Assembly: GCF_048544455.1 (NCBI RefSeq)
Contig: NC_133532.1
Span: forward strand, 13,890,948-13,954,947
From: Silene latifolia
Lineage: Eukaryota; Streptophyta; Magnoliopsida; Caryophyllales; Caryophyllaceae
DNA length: 64,000 nucleotides
Reading direction: 5' to 3'
The notes under the pieces are model-generated. The model did no database searches. It saw only the letters and a list, made by a program, of their open reading frames with translations, and had not been told where the DNA came from. This document shows positions 1-11,200 of the stretch, piece by piece. Each line of letters begins with the position of its first letter. Positions within the stretch are counted from its first letter, which is position 1. The position numbers and the translations under genes are program-made.

Positions 1-3000
1 TCATTTCATTTTTGGTGCTTCTACCTCTGCTTATCAGGTACTCTCATCTCCTTCTTGTCCTTGACTTTTTTTTTTTATCGCGTAAATCATTTGAAATCGT
101 TTTAAGCTTATGACCTTTTCTTACATGTTACTTGGTTTATTGACTATATTGTAAGCTTAAAACGTTATCTATAGAGAATATTCCAGTCTTCCTAATTAAG
201 TTAGTTAGGAAGACTGGAATATTCTCTATATTATCGTTATATATAGACGTTATCTTTATAGGGGTCCTGTGACGCATTAGAAAATTGGTCCGATATGGGT
301 CTAACATATGTGGTGTTATTTTTGGGTAACTTCATGAAAGGACTCGTACTATTATAGTTGGTGGAGACGCTCTAAATATGGCAACTTGATAATTTGTTCT
401 AGTTTCTGAAGTCGTTTTACGTGTGATGAAGGTGGAGGGAGCGGCTTTCGAGGATGGAAGGACACCGAGTATTTTTGATACTTTTGCTCACTCGAGTTAG
501 TCACATTTCCTTTATGCATCAATACTCATCCTGCGCGCTTTCTCTAATTTTCTGAAAGATTGAGAAATCTGTACACGGTATCGCTGGCAATTAGATGAGT
601 GGGACCAAGATTGAGAGCATACTGAATGATTGATGAGTCGCACCAAGATTGAGAAATCTGTACACGGTATCGCTGAATGATTGAGAAATCTGTACATGGT
701 CTGAATAACCTGAATTTTTATGGCTTGGCTAACACAAATTCTCATTATAGACGGGCACTATCCGTCTATACGTATAGACGGATACCATTTCCCCTCACAA
801 AATACCCATTTGCCATAAAGTGAAAAGCACATGGGGGTGCCCCACCTTGTCCCCCCTACCCATTTTATTAGAGGTCTTTACCCGTCTGTTCGCCCCACCC
901 GTCTATAACAAGACCTATTGCTTAGCTAATTAGTTTGTTTGAATACCGGAATCAGATGTAGATATGAGCGTTCCATGTTTTTTAGCAGACGAGAAACATG
1001 TTGGTTGTAACCTACTAGTGCTTTCTTGTACTGATTGCTCATGTTTTCTGGTGAAAGAGTAACGAAAAACCAAAGAACGCGTTAACGAATAGAAGAAACC
1101 AGTAAGGTGATAGTTGAGGACCAACTATTATATTTATTCTTATTAATTTTCTCCTTTTGATACTCTTTGTTGGTTTTCAGATCCTAAGCCGGGAAATGGA
1201 GATGTAACATCTGACCAGTATCACAAATACAAGGTGACTACTCTGTATTTTTTATATGTTATACTCAGGTTAGGTAAACAAATGACCGGGACAGAGGGAG
1301 TATATTTATATGTTATACTTAGGTTCATTACTCATAACCATTTAACCCTATAATTGTTTTAGCAATAGTATGTAATGTTTTACTTTGGTTTCACATGTGA
1401 GTCGATCTTATACAAAGCTCATAGTAAAAAGTTATACTCATACATTGTTTATCATATGATAGGAAGATGTAGAACTGATGGCCGAAACAGGATTGGATGC
1501 TTATCGGTTCTCCATATCCTGGTCAAGACTGATACCGAGTATGAACAATCATATACACTCGTCTTTAGAATACTTATACGGAGTATAAATTACGCTACAG
1601 TATCTTTTAGTCTAAGTATTTTCTATTTATCTTCAGATGGCAGAGGACCTGTTAATCCAAAGGGTTTGGAATATTACAATAACCTCATCAATGCACTCAT
1701 AACCAAAGGTAATAAAAAGTTCACTGTATCATTCTTACATATACTGCTCGAGATTTCGTTTTAGAATGATATTTTCTTTCTTGGTCAATTTTAATGTACA
1801 GGAATCCAGCCACATGTTACATTGATTCATTCAGATACACCTCAGGTACTTGAAGATGAATACGGGGGATTTGTTAGTCCAAGGATTATGTATGTTCCTC
1901 CCGTTGTCTTGTTTACTCGATGATTTAAAGGATTTTGTTATAATAATACTGCGGCTAGTAACATATTTCATGCCGTGAGTGAAGAGTTGCTGACAGACAT
2001 TGATCTATGAATGCAGAGAAGATTTTGTGGCATACGCTGATGTTTGCTTTAGAGAATTTGGTGATCGGGTTTTACATTGGACAACGATCAATGAGGCGAA
2101 TATATTCATTTTTGGTGGTTATGATGTCGGAAATTCACCCCCTTCTAGATGCTCTTTCCCTTTTGGAATTAATTGTACGAAAGGAAACTCAATGTTAGAG
2201 CCGTACCTTGCAGCTCACCATTTGTTGCTTGCTCATGCATCAGCTGCAAGGCTGTACAAAGATAACTATAAGGTACTCCGTTTGTAAGATTATGAACTCC
2301 GTCAACTATTTATTCCCTATAACACAAATTCTAATATGCGAACTTTTGTAATATTACTATTCAGGGAAGACAACATGGATTTCTAGGATTCAGTTTGTAC
2401 GCGTTTGGTTTTATTCCTTTCTCGAATACCACAGAGGATGTTACTGCTGCGCAACGCTCCTATGATTTCTTTATAGGCTGGTGAGTTTCAAAATTAGTTG
2501 ACAACCAAGTAGTGTTTGTCCAGTGGTAGCCGGGTTAAACCTTGAAACTTGCAGAAATGCAGGAGTTGAGAGGTCCCGGGTTCGACTACCAGTTGGGGCG
2601 ACCTGGTTTTTCCGTACTACAAGGTAAATGCATTTCATTTGGTTTCAGGTTCATGGAACCCCTGATGTATGGAGACTACCCTGCAATAATGAAGAAAAAT
2701 GCTGGCTCCAAACTTCCCGGGTTCACTCAAAAGGAAACCGAGTTGCTGAAAGAATCATTCGATTTTATTGGACTAAACTACTACGCCGTCATTAGGGTTA
2801 AAGACAATTCTGAAAAGCTCAACAAGGAAGCCAGAGATTATCTGGCTGACCAGGCAACATCATGGTCATGTATGTCTCTCAGATTTTTCACAACTCATAT
2901 TTTCTGAGACGATGATGAAAACAACATCATCAAATTACTTCAATGCCTCAGTGACTCCCACTCGTGGAAGGGTGAGGCCGTGAGGAGATCTGTTGTACGC

Positions 3001-5282
3001 AACCTTACTCCCATGTAATTTAACACACAGAGACTGTTTCGGAGATAATGACAACAACATTACCCTAATGCATCAATGACTCCCGCCTGAGACAGGATAA
3101 GGGAGTCTGATGTAAGTAGTCTTACCCCTGTGGGTTCTCGACATTATGATAAGAGACGGACATGTGCATTTATTACGCATTTTTGTGTAAAACTGCTTAC
3201 ATTTGAACTTGTCACAGATTTAGAAGGCAGTGATCCATTTAGTGGGGTGAGGACTTTTGTTTCAGTTTCTCAATTATCAACTGGTTTTTAATTCTTAATT
3301 AAATTCTTTTATCTAACTTACTTTTCTTCGACTTGGTTCGTCTAGAATCCATTTATCAATACACCATGGGGACTCCAAGGAGTACTGGAGCATTTCAAGC
3401 AAGCATATGGCAATCCTCGTATCTATATCCATGAAAATGGTTCGTCGATCTCTTGGTGTCTCTTTACTCTAATACAATATGAATTTATTCACTGCAACCT
3501 ACTGAATAATTGCTTTTCATCTTGGGTTAGTCGGAAACAGCCTCTTTCTGTTGCTAGCACAAGGGTAAGGTTGCGTGTAAGCCATTGAGGCAATGGTGGT
3601 AATGTTGTTATTGTATCATTTTTTCTCGAGCCGTACGAGGAGAAAACTTCCTATACGTTTCCAAGGGGGGTTAAATCTATCCCAATGAGCCGTCTATCGA
3701 ATCGTTGCAATTGATGTTCGGTCCCGAAGAGAGGGAAGAGATCTGCAGAAAGTAGGTTTTTATGATCCGATAAAAAATCAAACTTATTGGTTGGGCCATG
3801 GGGGTGAAGGTGGTGGTTTGGGATGATTCGGTTTGCTGGATTGTGAGTTCGTGGCGGATTAACTTCTCGTGAAATTCCGAGAAGGTAATCGGGGTGTCTC
3901 GGGCATTGACCGCATCAATGACGGATTGATACGATGAGGGCAAGCCGTCAATGATGTGGTCGGTAACGTCTTCTTGGGAGAGAATAGTACCAAGAAGAGC
4001 GAGGTCATCAACAGTAGCTTTGATTTTGTTTAGGTATTCAGTGATGGAGGAGGTGCCTTTGGTGGTGTGTTTGAGTTTGTGACGGAGTTGTTTGATGTGA
4101 CCACGAGACGGACGAGCGTAGGATGACGCAAGGGCATCCCACGCATCCTTGGTGGTGGCCAATCGGTTGAGAATTGGGTGATGGAAGGGGTGAGTGTGCT
4201 TGCCACGAGACCGAATAGAGTCGATCTTCAGGAACCAAGTATTGTACGCAGGATTTGGAACGGGTTGTTTATCTTTTTCCTCCAGAAATTTTGGTGGAGG
4301 AGGGCGCCATCAATGAAGGAGGACGAGATCATAACCTTGTAGTAGCGCCTCAAACCGAATGCGCCCTTTGTTGATAGTTGGATCCATCAAATTTTGTGAC
4401 GGCATGAACATTGACGAGGATGAGCGGTTTGGTAGGCTCAGAATTGTTAGGAATGGTGTGTGTCGACATTGCGAAGGGAGGCAAAGGGACACGAGTTGTG
4501 TTGGAATTTTTTTTTTTTTTTTTGTTGTATTTTAGGGTTGGGTATGGAGATCGAACCTTTCTCCTGATACCATGTAAGTTATATTATTAATGTGATGAGT
4601 TACAAGATGAAAGGTACATATGTATATATAGCTAAGCAGGATGTTAGTTACCTATATCTAAGGGATTAGATTCCTAGTATGAGTCTAATAATAAGGAGAA
4701 GATAAAACAAACTTTGACTATAGCTATACAAGATATACGTAGGATGTAAATCAGTTGCTAATAATTGTACCTACTGAATAATTGCTGTTGTGAATGGAAC
4801 AATTTGTCAGGCCAACTCAGTGATCACAGTACTGACTACGATACATTACTAAACGACCAATCGCGTGTAGAATATTTGCAAGGTCACATTGGAGCTGTGC
4901 TTGATGCAGTAAGGTAAAGTTCCTAGACCTACACTTCAATTTATATATACCATGTTAGGTGTATTAGTATTATCGTTAACCTTTCATTCGCATTCGCATT
5001 CGATCGAAACCATGTTCTAAAATTATTTGCAGAAACGGGTCAAATACGCAAGGATACTTCGTTTGGTCGTTCTTAGACATGTACGAGTTGATGTTCAGGA
5101 CCAAATTTACCTTTGGCCTATACTATATTGATTTCAATGACCCGAAATTGACCAGACATCCCAGGCTCTCCCAAAGATGGTACTCCAGGTTTTTGAAGGC
5201 CGGAAAAGTGAGCATTGCTCGACAAAATACCTCCGCCACCTCGAGAAGAAACCCTCGTGTCCTAGGCCTTAACTCTTCCTAA
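1..5282 (+). CDS. BGLU11: GH1 family beta-glucosidase, BGLU11-like (5' end outside window)
   Basis: Glycoside hydrolase family 1 enzyme. Related plant proteins hydrolyse beta-glucosides or transfer glucose from acyl-glucose. Exons read from the sequence: 1-37, 432-495, 1181-1233, 1463-1538, 1637-1708, 1802-1889, 2017-2272, 2365-2480, 2649-2869, 3218-3246, 3346-3439, 4811-4913, 5033-5282. All borders are GT-AG and the phases agree, giving about 486 codons with no internal stop. GH1 proteins are usually near 500-520 aa, so roughly 30 N-terminal residues (often a signal peptide) are missing. Visible motifs are [44 protein letters not shown], the acid/base motif TTINEAN and the nucleophile motif YIHENG, so both catalytic Glu are kept. 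NCTKGNS and [13 protein letters not shown] point to the BGLU11 branch. Odd points are LIHSDTP where HFDLP is usual and [10 protein letters not shown] where FEW-type residues are usual. Hydrolase versus transglucosidase cannot be told from sequence. Confidence 0.93.
170..230. repeat. Perfect 26-bp inverted repeat in GH1 intron 1
   Basis: Arms 170-195 and 205-230 are exact reverse complements around a 9-nt loop. Transcribed with the intron, this would fold into a long perfect hairpin. It may be a young foldback MITE remnant or a small-RNA precursor; the sequence does not decide. Confidence 0.8.
745..908. mobile_element. MITE-like element with TTATAGACGGG ends in GH1 intron 2
   Basis: It starts TTATAGACGGG and ends CCCGTCTATAA, an 11-bp terminal inverted repeat. 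A second internal palindrome around CGTCTATACGTATAGACG sits near the left end. It has no coding capacity. Superfamily unassigned; no clear target duplication was found. Confidence 0.6.
2505..2630 (+). repeat. tRNA-derived SINE head in GH1 intron 8
   Basis: An A-box-like stretch CAGTGGTAGCCGGG (2521-2534) is followed about 45 nt later by a B-box-like GGGTTCGACTACC (2578-2590). This is the internal pol III promoter layout of a tRNA-derived SINE. It does not fold as a complete tRNA gene that I can see, so I call a SINE relic. The flanking exons still join in frame. Confidence 0.5.
2915..3145 (-). repeat. Two SINE-like relics in GH1 intron 9
   Basis: On - the sequence shows blocks ending in the GGTAATGTTGTTGT type tail, preceded by GTAAGGTTGCGTACA-like and GAGTCACTGAGGCATT-like motifs. 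Two diverged copies lie side by side (about 2925-3035 and 3040-3140). Similar blocks occur at 3530-3615 and 12140-12290, which supports a dispersed SINE family. Confidence 0.5.
3530..3615 (+). repeat. SINE tail relic, + orientation, in GH1 intron 11
   Basis: The block reads CGGAAACAGCCTCTTTCTG, then GGGTAAGGTTGCGT and GGTAATGTTGTTATTG. These are the same modules as the minus-strand copies in intron 9, in the opposite orientation. It is only a 3' part. Confidence 0.5.
3677..4466 (-). pseudogene. copia gag (UBN2-type) relic
   Basis: An open stretch of 161 codons (4162-3677) contains [28 protein letters not shown] and [13 protein letters not shown]. These match the gag_pre/UBN2 domain of plant copia polyproteins. 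The N-terminal part (from 4466, starting [12 protein letters not shown] with a KFDGSNYQQ motif) is in another frame, so at least one frameshift separates them. The zinc knuckle is not seen and the 3' end drifts into unrelated sequence. Non-functional. Confidence 0.75.
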
Positions 5283-6246
5283 GGATTCGAGTCTCATATT
5301 TTTTGAAATATATCAAATTCATTACATAGTTTCTGAAAATAATGCCTACTGTTTTGGCTACTTATGATCTTTACAGCTGTTTAGTGCTTTGATAATATCT
5401 GTATTTTATTGAATTTTGTATTATGCAAATTTAAGACAAAGATACCCAAAGTTTCTGACTTGTGAGGACAGTTAGGCAGTAAGAACCATCAAAACATTTG
5501 GCCTTATTTTGTAATCCCGCTATTCTTGCTTGTAACGAAAAAATAGTCCTTATAATCATAACCGCTATTCTTGCTTGTAATGAAAAAGCACTTGTGACAT
5601 CTTACAACAACCTTTATTTTTTATCATTATTTAAACCAGTTGTGAGACGTCGCAAGCTTGCGACGCTTCACAAATGAGAATCTGTGTAATCTTAAATGGC
5701 TTGATGTTGAATCGGTAAATGAAATGTTTGTTTTCTTTAATCTGTTGCACCTCATGATGTCAAGTGTATCCTCTCTATTTCCTCCCCTTTTCATTTTCTC
5801 TCAACGGTTTAGGTGTTATTTCAAAACGATCTACTATTCATATTTTTTTAGTGATGGATGATAATGTGTAGGTGAAACAATATGGAGTGTATAAAATTGA
5901 TGCTATGATCCTAAGTATTCCGTACCCCGCATGAAGCCTATATAGATATACATTGTTTCTACTTTCTAGTTTAAGATTTGTTTAGGTTGGCGGTGGAAAC
6001 ACTCTTATAATTTGCAGTCGCAGTATTATTATTCCCTTAAATGCACGCACCATGACAAAGTAAATGTATTTTTTTTTTGTTAACCAGTTAAATATGACAT
6101 GTAAAGGTTGAATTTTATCTTTAACTCGTTTACAAAACACTACGCACATCCCATTTAAAAGTGGAACTTCATCAATAGTTTTGTTAGAATATTCGCTTGA
6201 AAAAAAAATGAATTCCGCCTTTCTTATTAACTAAGAGGTTAAATAC
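5283..6246. other. GH1 3' flank, no further gene
   Basis: The 3' UTR and intergenic DNA after the GH1 stop. It is AT-rich with short repeats such as two copies of CGCTATTCTTGCTTGTAA near 5517 and 5567. No coding region or RNA gene is supported. Confidence 0.5.
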
Positions 6247-7301
6247 TACTTCCTCCGTTCTTATATGATGTACCCATTTATTGAATATATGAGTGTAATA
6301 TTTTAATAAAATGGGTATGTAGACACCGAAATTTTATATTTTGGTATCTATTTATTTTATAATATATTTTGTATTTTAGAGATAATTATCAGAAAATATT
6401 GTGATAATATCTTAGAATATTCTAGAATATGTTGTCTTGCCCTCCAAGCTACTAGACTATAAATACAGCTCTTGTGTTTAGGGTTTAAGAGGAGAGCATA
6501 GATGGATTAAGTCTCAAACGACCCCGTCTTCCTACTACCAAATTGTAGGTAGGATGGAATAAGTCACAAAAAGACCCCATCTTTTCTCCCTACGAGATTA
6601 AGTCGATAAGACCCTCGTAGCCCTATCAAAACCCTAAATCCTTAGAGATGGAATCAAGAGAGTTACGGAAATTGTAACCCTTAATCTTTCAATAATAAAA
6701 TTCTTGTTCTCCGTATTATTTTTGTTCCTCTTTATTTATTATTGCAGGTTCAATTTTTATGGTTTACAAATTGGCACGCTCGGTGGGACGATTTTCGCTC
6801 TTCATCTCCATTCTCAAGGGTCAAATTCAGTAGCAGATTCGAGACAAAGTTGCAACCGACATCAAAGTCTCTACAACCAGTCTCGAGGGGGCATTTGTAG
6901 ACACCGAAATTTTATATTTTGGTATCTATTTATTTTATAATATCTTTTGTATTTTAGAGATAATTATCAGAAAATATTGTGATAATATCTTAGAATATTC
7001 TAGAATATGCTGTCTTGCCCTCCAAGCTACTAGACTATAAATGCAGCTCTTGTGTTTAGGGTTTAAGAGGAGAGCATAGATGGATTAAGTCTCAAACGAC
7101 CCCGTCTTCCTACTACCAAATTGTAGGTAGGATGGAATAAGTCACAAAAAGACCCCATCTTTTCTCCCTACGAGATTAAGTCGATAAGACCCTCGTAGCC
7201 ATATCAAAACCCTAAATCCTTAGAGATGAAATCAAGAGAGTTACGGCAGGTTCAATTTTTATGGTTTACAGGGTACATCATATTAGAATGGAGGAAGTAC
7301 T
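6247..7301. mobile_element. Stowaway-like MITE interrupted by a TRIM
   Basis: The left end TACTTCCTCCGTTCTTATAT (from 6247) and the right end ATATTAGAATGGAGGAAGTA (to 7301) form imperfect inverted repeats of about 29 bp. Without the inserted element the MITE would be only about 100 bp. The CTCCGT-type ends suit Tc1/mariner Stowaway MITEs. Confidence 0.65.
6318..7270 (+). mobile_element. TRIM retrotransposon with two LTRs
   Basis: LTR1 is 6318-6768 and LTR2 is 6896-7270; both begin TGTAGACACCG and end GGTTTACA. The internal part is only 127 bp. It starts AATTGGCACGCTCGGTGGGA (primer-binding-site position) and ends with the purine-rich CGAGGGGGCATT just before LTR2. The target duplication GGGTA is perfect at 6313-6317 and 7271-7275. 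No ORF, so it is non-autonomous. LTR2 lacks about 77 bp present in LTR1 near its 3' end. Confidence 0.9.
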
Positions 7302-7345
7302 ACTCACTCGGTAGTCACTAAAACTCGAAAATTTAATCATCGACT

Positions 7346-7514
7346 AAGTCTTGTTCTTTTGAACTTAATTTCAATTCAGTTGAGCTCAGTTTCATTCAGT
7401 TCAGTTCAGCTCATCTCTTTATAACTCCTATTTCAGTTTTGTCAACTCTCAGTTCAGCGCCATTCAGTTTAGCTCAATACTGTTCAACTCTTTTCAACCG
7501 AAAAGACCAAGACC
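7346..7514. mobile_element. hAT-like MITE
   Basis: The ends AAGTCTTGTTCTTTTGAACT and, in reverse complement, AGGTCTTGGTCTTTTCGGTT form imperfect inverted repeats. Internal CAGTTCAGTT-type repeats fill it. It resembles the element at 12784-12916. No clean target duplication seen. Confidence 0.5.
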
Positions 7515-8215
7515 TAAATCCAAATACATTTATCATTATTTATATACAGAAAACAGAAACATAAAAATATCTCGCCGAATCGTACACGATGGATGGTCAT
7601 TAACAAAAGTTATAAAATTATTAAATCCAACCTAAAGCCAAACACTTAGTTAGTTATACCAAATTGCAACCAAAAACACATCAAACATCAAACATTAGTT
7701 AGCTTTCCAACTTATCTGTCTATCATGTGATCCTTCTTTACAAATTACATACATACATCCACTCTAGTCTCTCTAGTTCTACTATACAATAACTACAACA
7801 ATTAACAATTTGGGGAGACAACACCACGGAATGTACGCACCACGTAACACTACAGGTGTAATTCATACAAATTACATACATTACCCACAAGAAACGCATT
7901 AAAATTAATGCAACAATTTCTAATTTCATATACATAATTCCCAATTTCAAAGAGCTAAGAATAATAATAATAATAAAGAGAGAAATCAATCAAAATTAAG
8001 ATAATAAAAAAAGGGTATAATTTTGATTGCTGTGTGTGATCATATTTCTGGGTATTTAACCCAGATTTTTTGATCCACAAGATTTTTTATGGTTTTTAAG
8101 AGTTGGGTTTTTCTGGGTTTGTGTTAAATTTGCTGTTTTTTGAGTGTGGAAGAAGAAAGTTGGGTGCTTTTTTTTGGGGGAAATTAAGAATTTTAAGGAA
8201 AAAGTTGTTGGAATA
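7515..8215. other. Upstream flank and 5' UTR region of the RING gene
   Basis: AT-rich DNA with a short ATA/TAA microsatellite near 7958-7976. It probably contains the promoter and 5' UTR of the + gene at 8216, but no TATA box or start site can be fixed by eye. Confidence 0.4.
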
Positions 8216-11200
8216 ATGGAGAGGATGATTGAAGAAAGTGAAAATAAAGAGATTGATTTGAATGTTGAACCAGAATCAGGTGTACCATGTTCTATATGTC
8301 TTGATTTGGTGATTTATGATGGGGAAAGATCAAGGGCTAAATTGCAATGCGGACATGAATTTCATTTGGGTAATTTTTTTTTTTGCTCCATTTTTGTTTG
8401 TTTTCATTTGATTTTCCAATTTTGCTTGTTTCTGTGGATGATTGTTTTTTTGGTAGGTGGTGAGGATGATGAATTAGTGATATTGAAAATGTTTGAAGTT
8501 TGAGAATTGATTGTTGTAGTGTGTTTGATTTTGGTGGTGGTTTGGGTCAATAAGTTTGGAACTTTATTTTATCGCAAATTCTTGTGTAAGGCGGCCTTAC
8601 AGGCTTACAGGAGTACATTGTAAACCAAGTTAGTTTGATAATTGCTTTTCGACTAATATGGATCATGATTTTTTTGGTGGTTGGAGCTGTTTTACACAAT
8701 ATTAATGTAAAACCGTCTTACAAGAGACTAGTTTCTGTATAGCATTGCTTAATTGAATGATTTATTTCAAATGCTGTTGAAAGTTGGTTTGTAATAATGT
8801 GTTGCATGTGTAAGCATCATCTTCCACACTGAAGCAAGGACTTGTTTCAGGTGTGTTGATGTTATGTCTGTTACATTATATCATGAGAAGCTTTTAGAGC
8901 TTAGGATTTCTGTCTGATGAGTTACAAGTATCGAATATCACATAGAATAAATGTCGCCATGTCATAGTTTTATTCTTGACATGAATCAACTTTGCTAAGC
9001 CTTAAAGCAATGACCATTGGGTTGTGAATTGTGATATGTACATGAGAAATTTGTCGGACTGTTTAGTTATCGTAAGTTCACTAAGTTTGCAAGGAATATT
9101 TGATCTTAGGAATGTAGTTATGCCAGGTTTGTGTGACTAAAAAAAAAGAATAAGTTCTGTCTGAATTTACTTCCTATGTTTTCAGTTCCTGACTGCATGC
9201 TTATGTTTTTGATTATATGCTGCTACGGAGTATCTTGCAATCTTGCATGCATAGCTAAATCATGCAGAAAATAGATTGAAATTGCATAAACTGCGAACAT
9301 TATTCACGTTTCAACTGTGAAGTAATATTTGTTTGCTTAAGAGTTCGTATGCCTACTATTTCAAACAATTGCATGATTCAACAATCTTAATTGAATTGCA
9401 TAATTTCTGACTCTTGTTCTTTGTCAATATCTGTGCAGACTGCATTGGTTCTGCCTTCAACATGAAGGGAACAATGCAATGCCCAAATTGCCGGAAAATT
9501 GAGAAAGGTCAATGGTTATATGCAAATGGTTCTACTAATTCATCTCTGGAGTTAAGCATGGACGATGCAGGCGTTGATAATTATCCCTTTTACTTCGGTT
9601 TTACTGAAATGGTAACTATTGATTCTTCTCCCCGTATGTGTTTTGCTGAGGTATTCTATTTGCTTAACCTATTTGTTTCCATCTTCAATGAAGATTTTGT
9701 TGAGAGCAGTAACATGTCGGAAACCATACCCTTTAGGACAGCGGGTAAATTGCCACAAGAACCCTATACTCCAAGTTATTTTTATGAGCTCGGACAGTTT
9801 CTGCAATCAAATACAGATGTGATTACTGGTTTGGTTGTTGATGGTAGTTGTTACACATACTTGCCTTTAGTTCTGTTGAGAGTTGTTGTGATAGGAAATA
9901 AAAATAGACATAATATAGTGGCCCTGTTTGGTAAACATTGGATTAATATTGGCAGAAGCAGGTTATGAAAGCGGGTTATAATTAGCATAAGTATTGACAG
10001 ATCTGATTACCATATACAATTAGCAGAATTTGTTAAAGGTGTTTGGTAATCAGCCATTAAGATTAACAGATTGTTTCCGTCCTTTGTCAAATGACAGATA
10101 AGGACAGGAACAAATTATTGATTAAATATTGTTAACTTTTTCAAGGGTAAAAAGGTTTTAGAAAAAAACACAAAAAAAATCCTATTCTACTCATTCAATA
10201 TGCCGGGGAAGCAGCATATTGAAAAATAGTAGAAATCAAATCTACTACTCCGTACTTGTTTAATACGGAGTATGTTGTTTACCAAACACCCATATTAGCA
10301 TATTGGTTAGTCAAAGATGCCAAAAGCCCTTAATATGCTACACTTACCAATCCGCCGTTTACCAAATACCCCCTATTTGTTTTGTCGTTTACTCTATAAA
10401 AGGTACTTAGAATTCACTGAGAAGGATGGAGTAACAAATAGGGATACTTTTAGGACAAACCAAGATAGAAAATTGGACGATATTAGTAAAACGGCTGTGT
10501 CATGTTCCAACACTTTGTTTTGATGAGGAGACAGAGGGAGAACGTCTTGATTAATCATTACTGGACCTTTTAAGCGAGGAGATCTCCAATAGTTTTGATG
10601 ATGGAGAAATTGTGGAAGATTGGAGCCCACAACAGAAGATTGACCCTTTTGTTTTAAGCTATTTGCAAGTCGAACTTTTTTGCAGGAGTATCTACCACAC
10701 AAGTACACGGCAAATATATAGATGAAAATTGTTCGGTATTATCTGAACGTTCTATTTGGGGGACCCCGACTATTGTAGGACTTCACAGTCTTCTTGTTAG
10801 CAGAAGATTATGTAGCTACTTGTGTGAAGTTGGTGACTGTGGATGAGATCATATGTTTAGGATATCAACTTTTTTTTCTCCATCATAACAATTTAATCCA
10901 GTCTAGGTGGCTCATGTGATTGTCGAGATGAAGTGTCGAGAGCAGGCAAGCAGACTGTCTAATCTCTTGCTCTTTTATCAGCTCATATAAGAACATATTT
11001 TACTTTTCGAGGATAAAACATCATATTCCCATTTCCAATGGAGCCAGAAAGTCGGTATTTTTTCATTTTCGACTATTATGAAATAAATCTAAATGATAGT
11101 CTAAACTGACGACTATTATGTCTTTTCAAACACTAGGGGCTAGGGTAATGTTGCTCCCTTGTTATCCAGGCATAAAAGGCCAAACCGAACCTTATGGGCA

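Larger units (their letters stand above)
3515..4786 (-). mobile_element. Truncated Ty1/copia insertion in GH1 intron 11
   Basis: Intron 11 is 1371 bp and mostly foreign. On - an LTR-like stretch (about 4573-4768) is followed by TGGTATCAGGAG (4561-4572), the initiator-Met tRNA primer binding site typical of plant copia elements. A gag relic follows and then the sequence stops; no protease, integrase or RT is present. The insertion is bracketed by an 18-bp direct repeat (3497-3514 and 4769-4786), longer than the usual 5-bp duplication. Outer borders are approximate. Confidence 0.65.

Noticed and set aside
2000-2287. Independent small gene starting at 2000
   Set aside because: It is GH1 exon 7 read through its flanking introns.
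2505-2630. Possible tRNA gene in a GH1 intron
   Set aside because: A and B boxes are present but no complete acceptor and anticodon stems are seen; SINE relic fits better.
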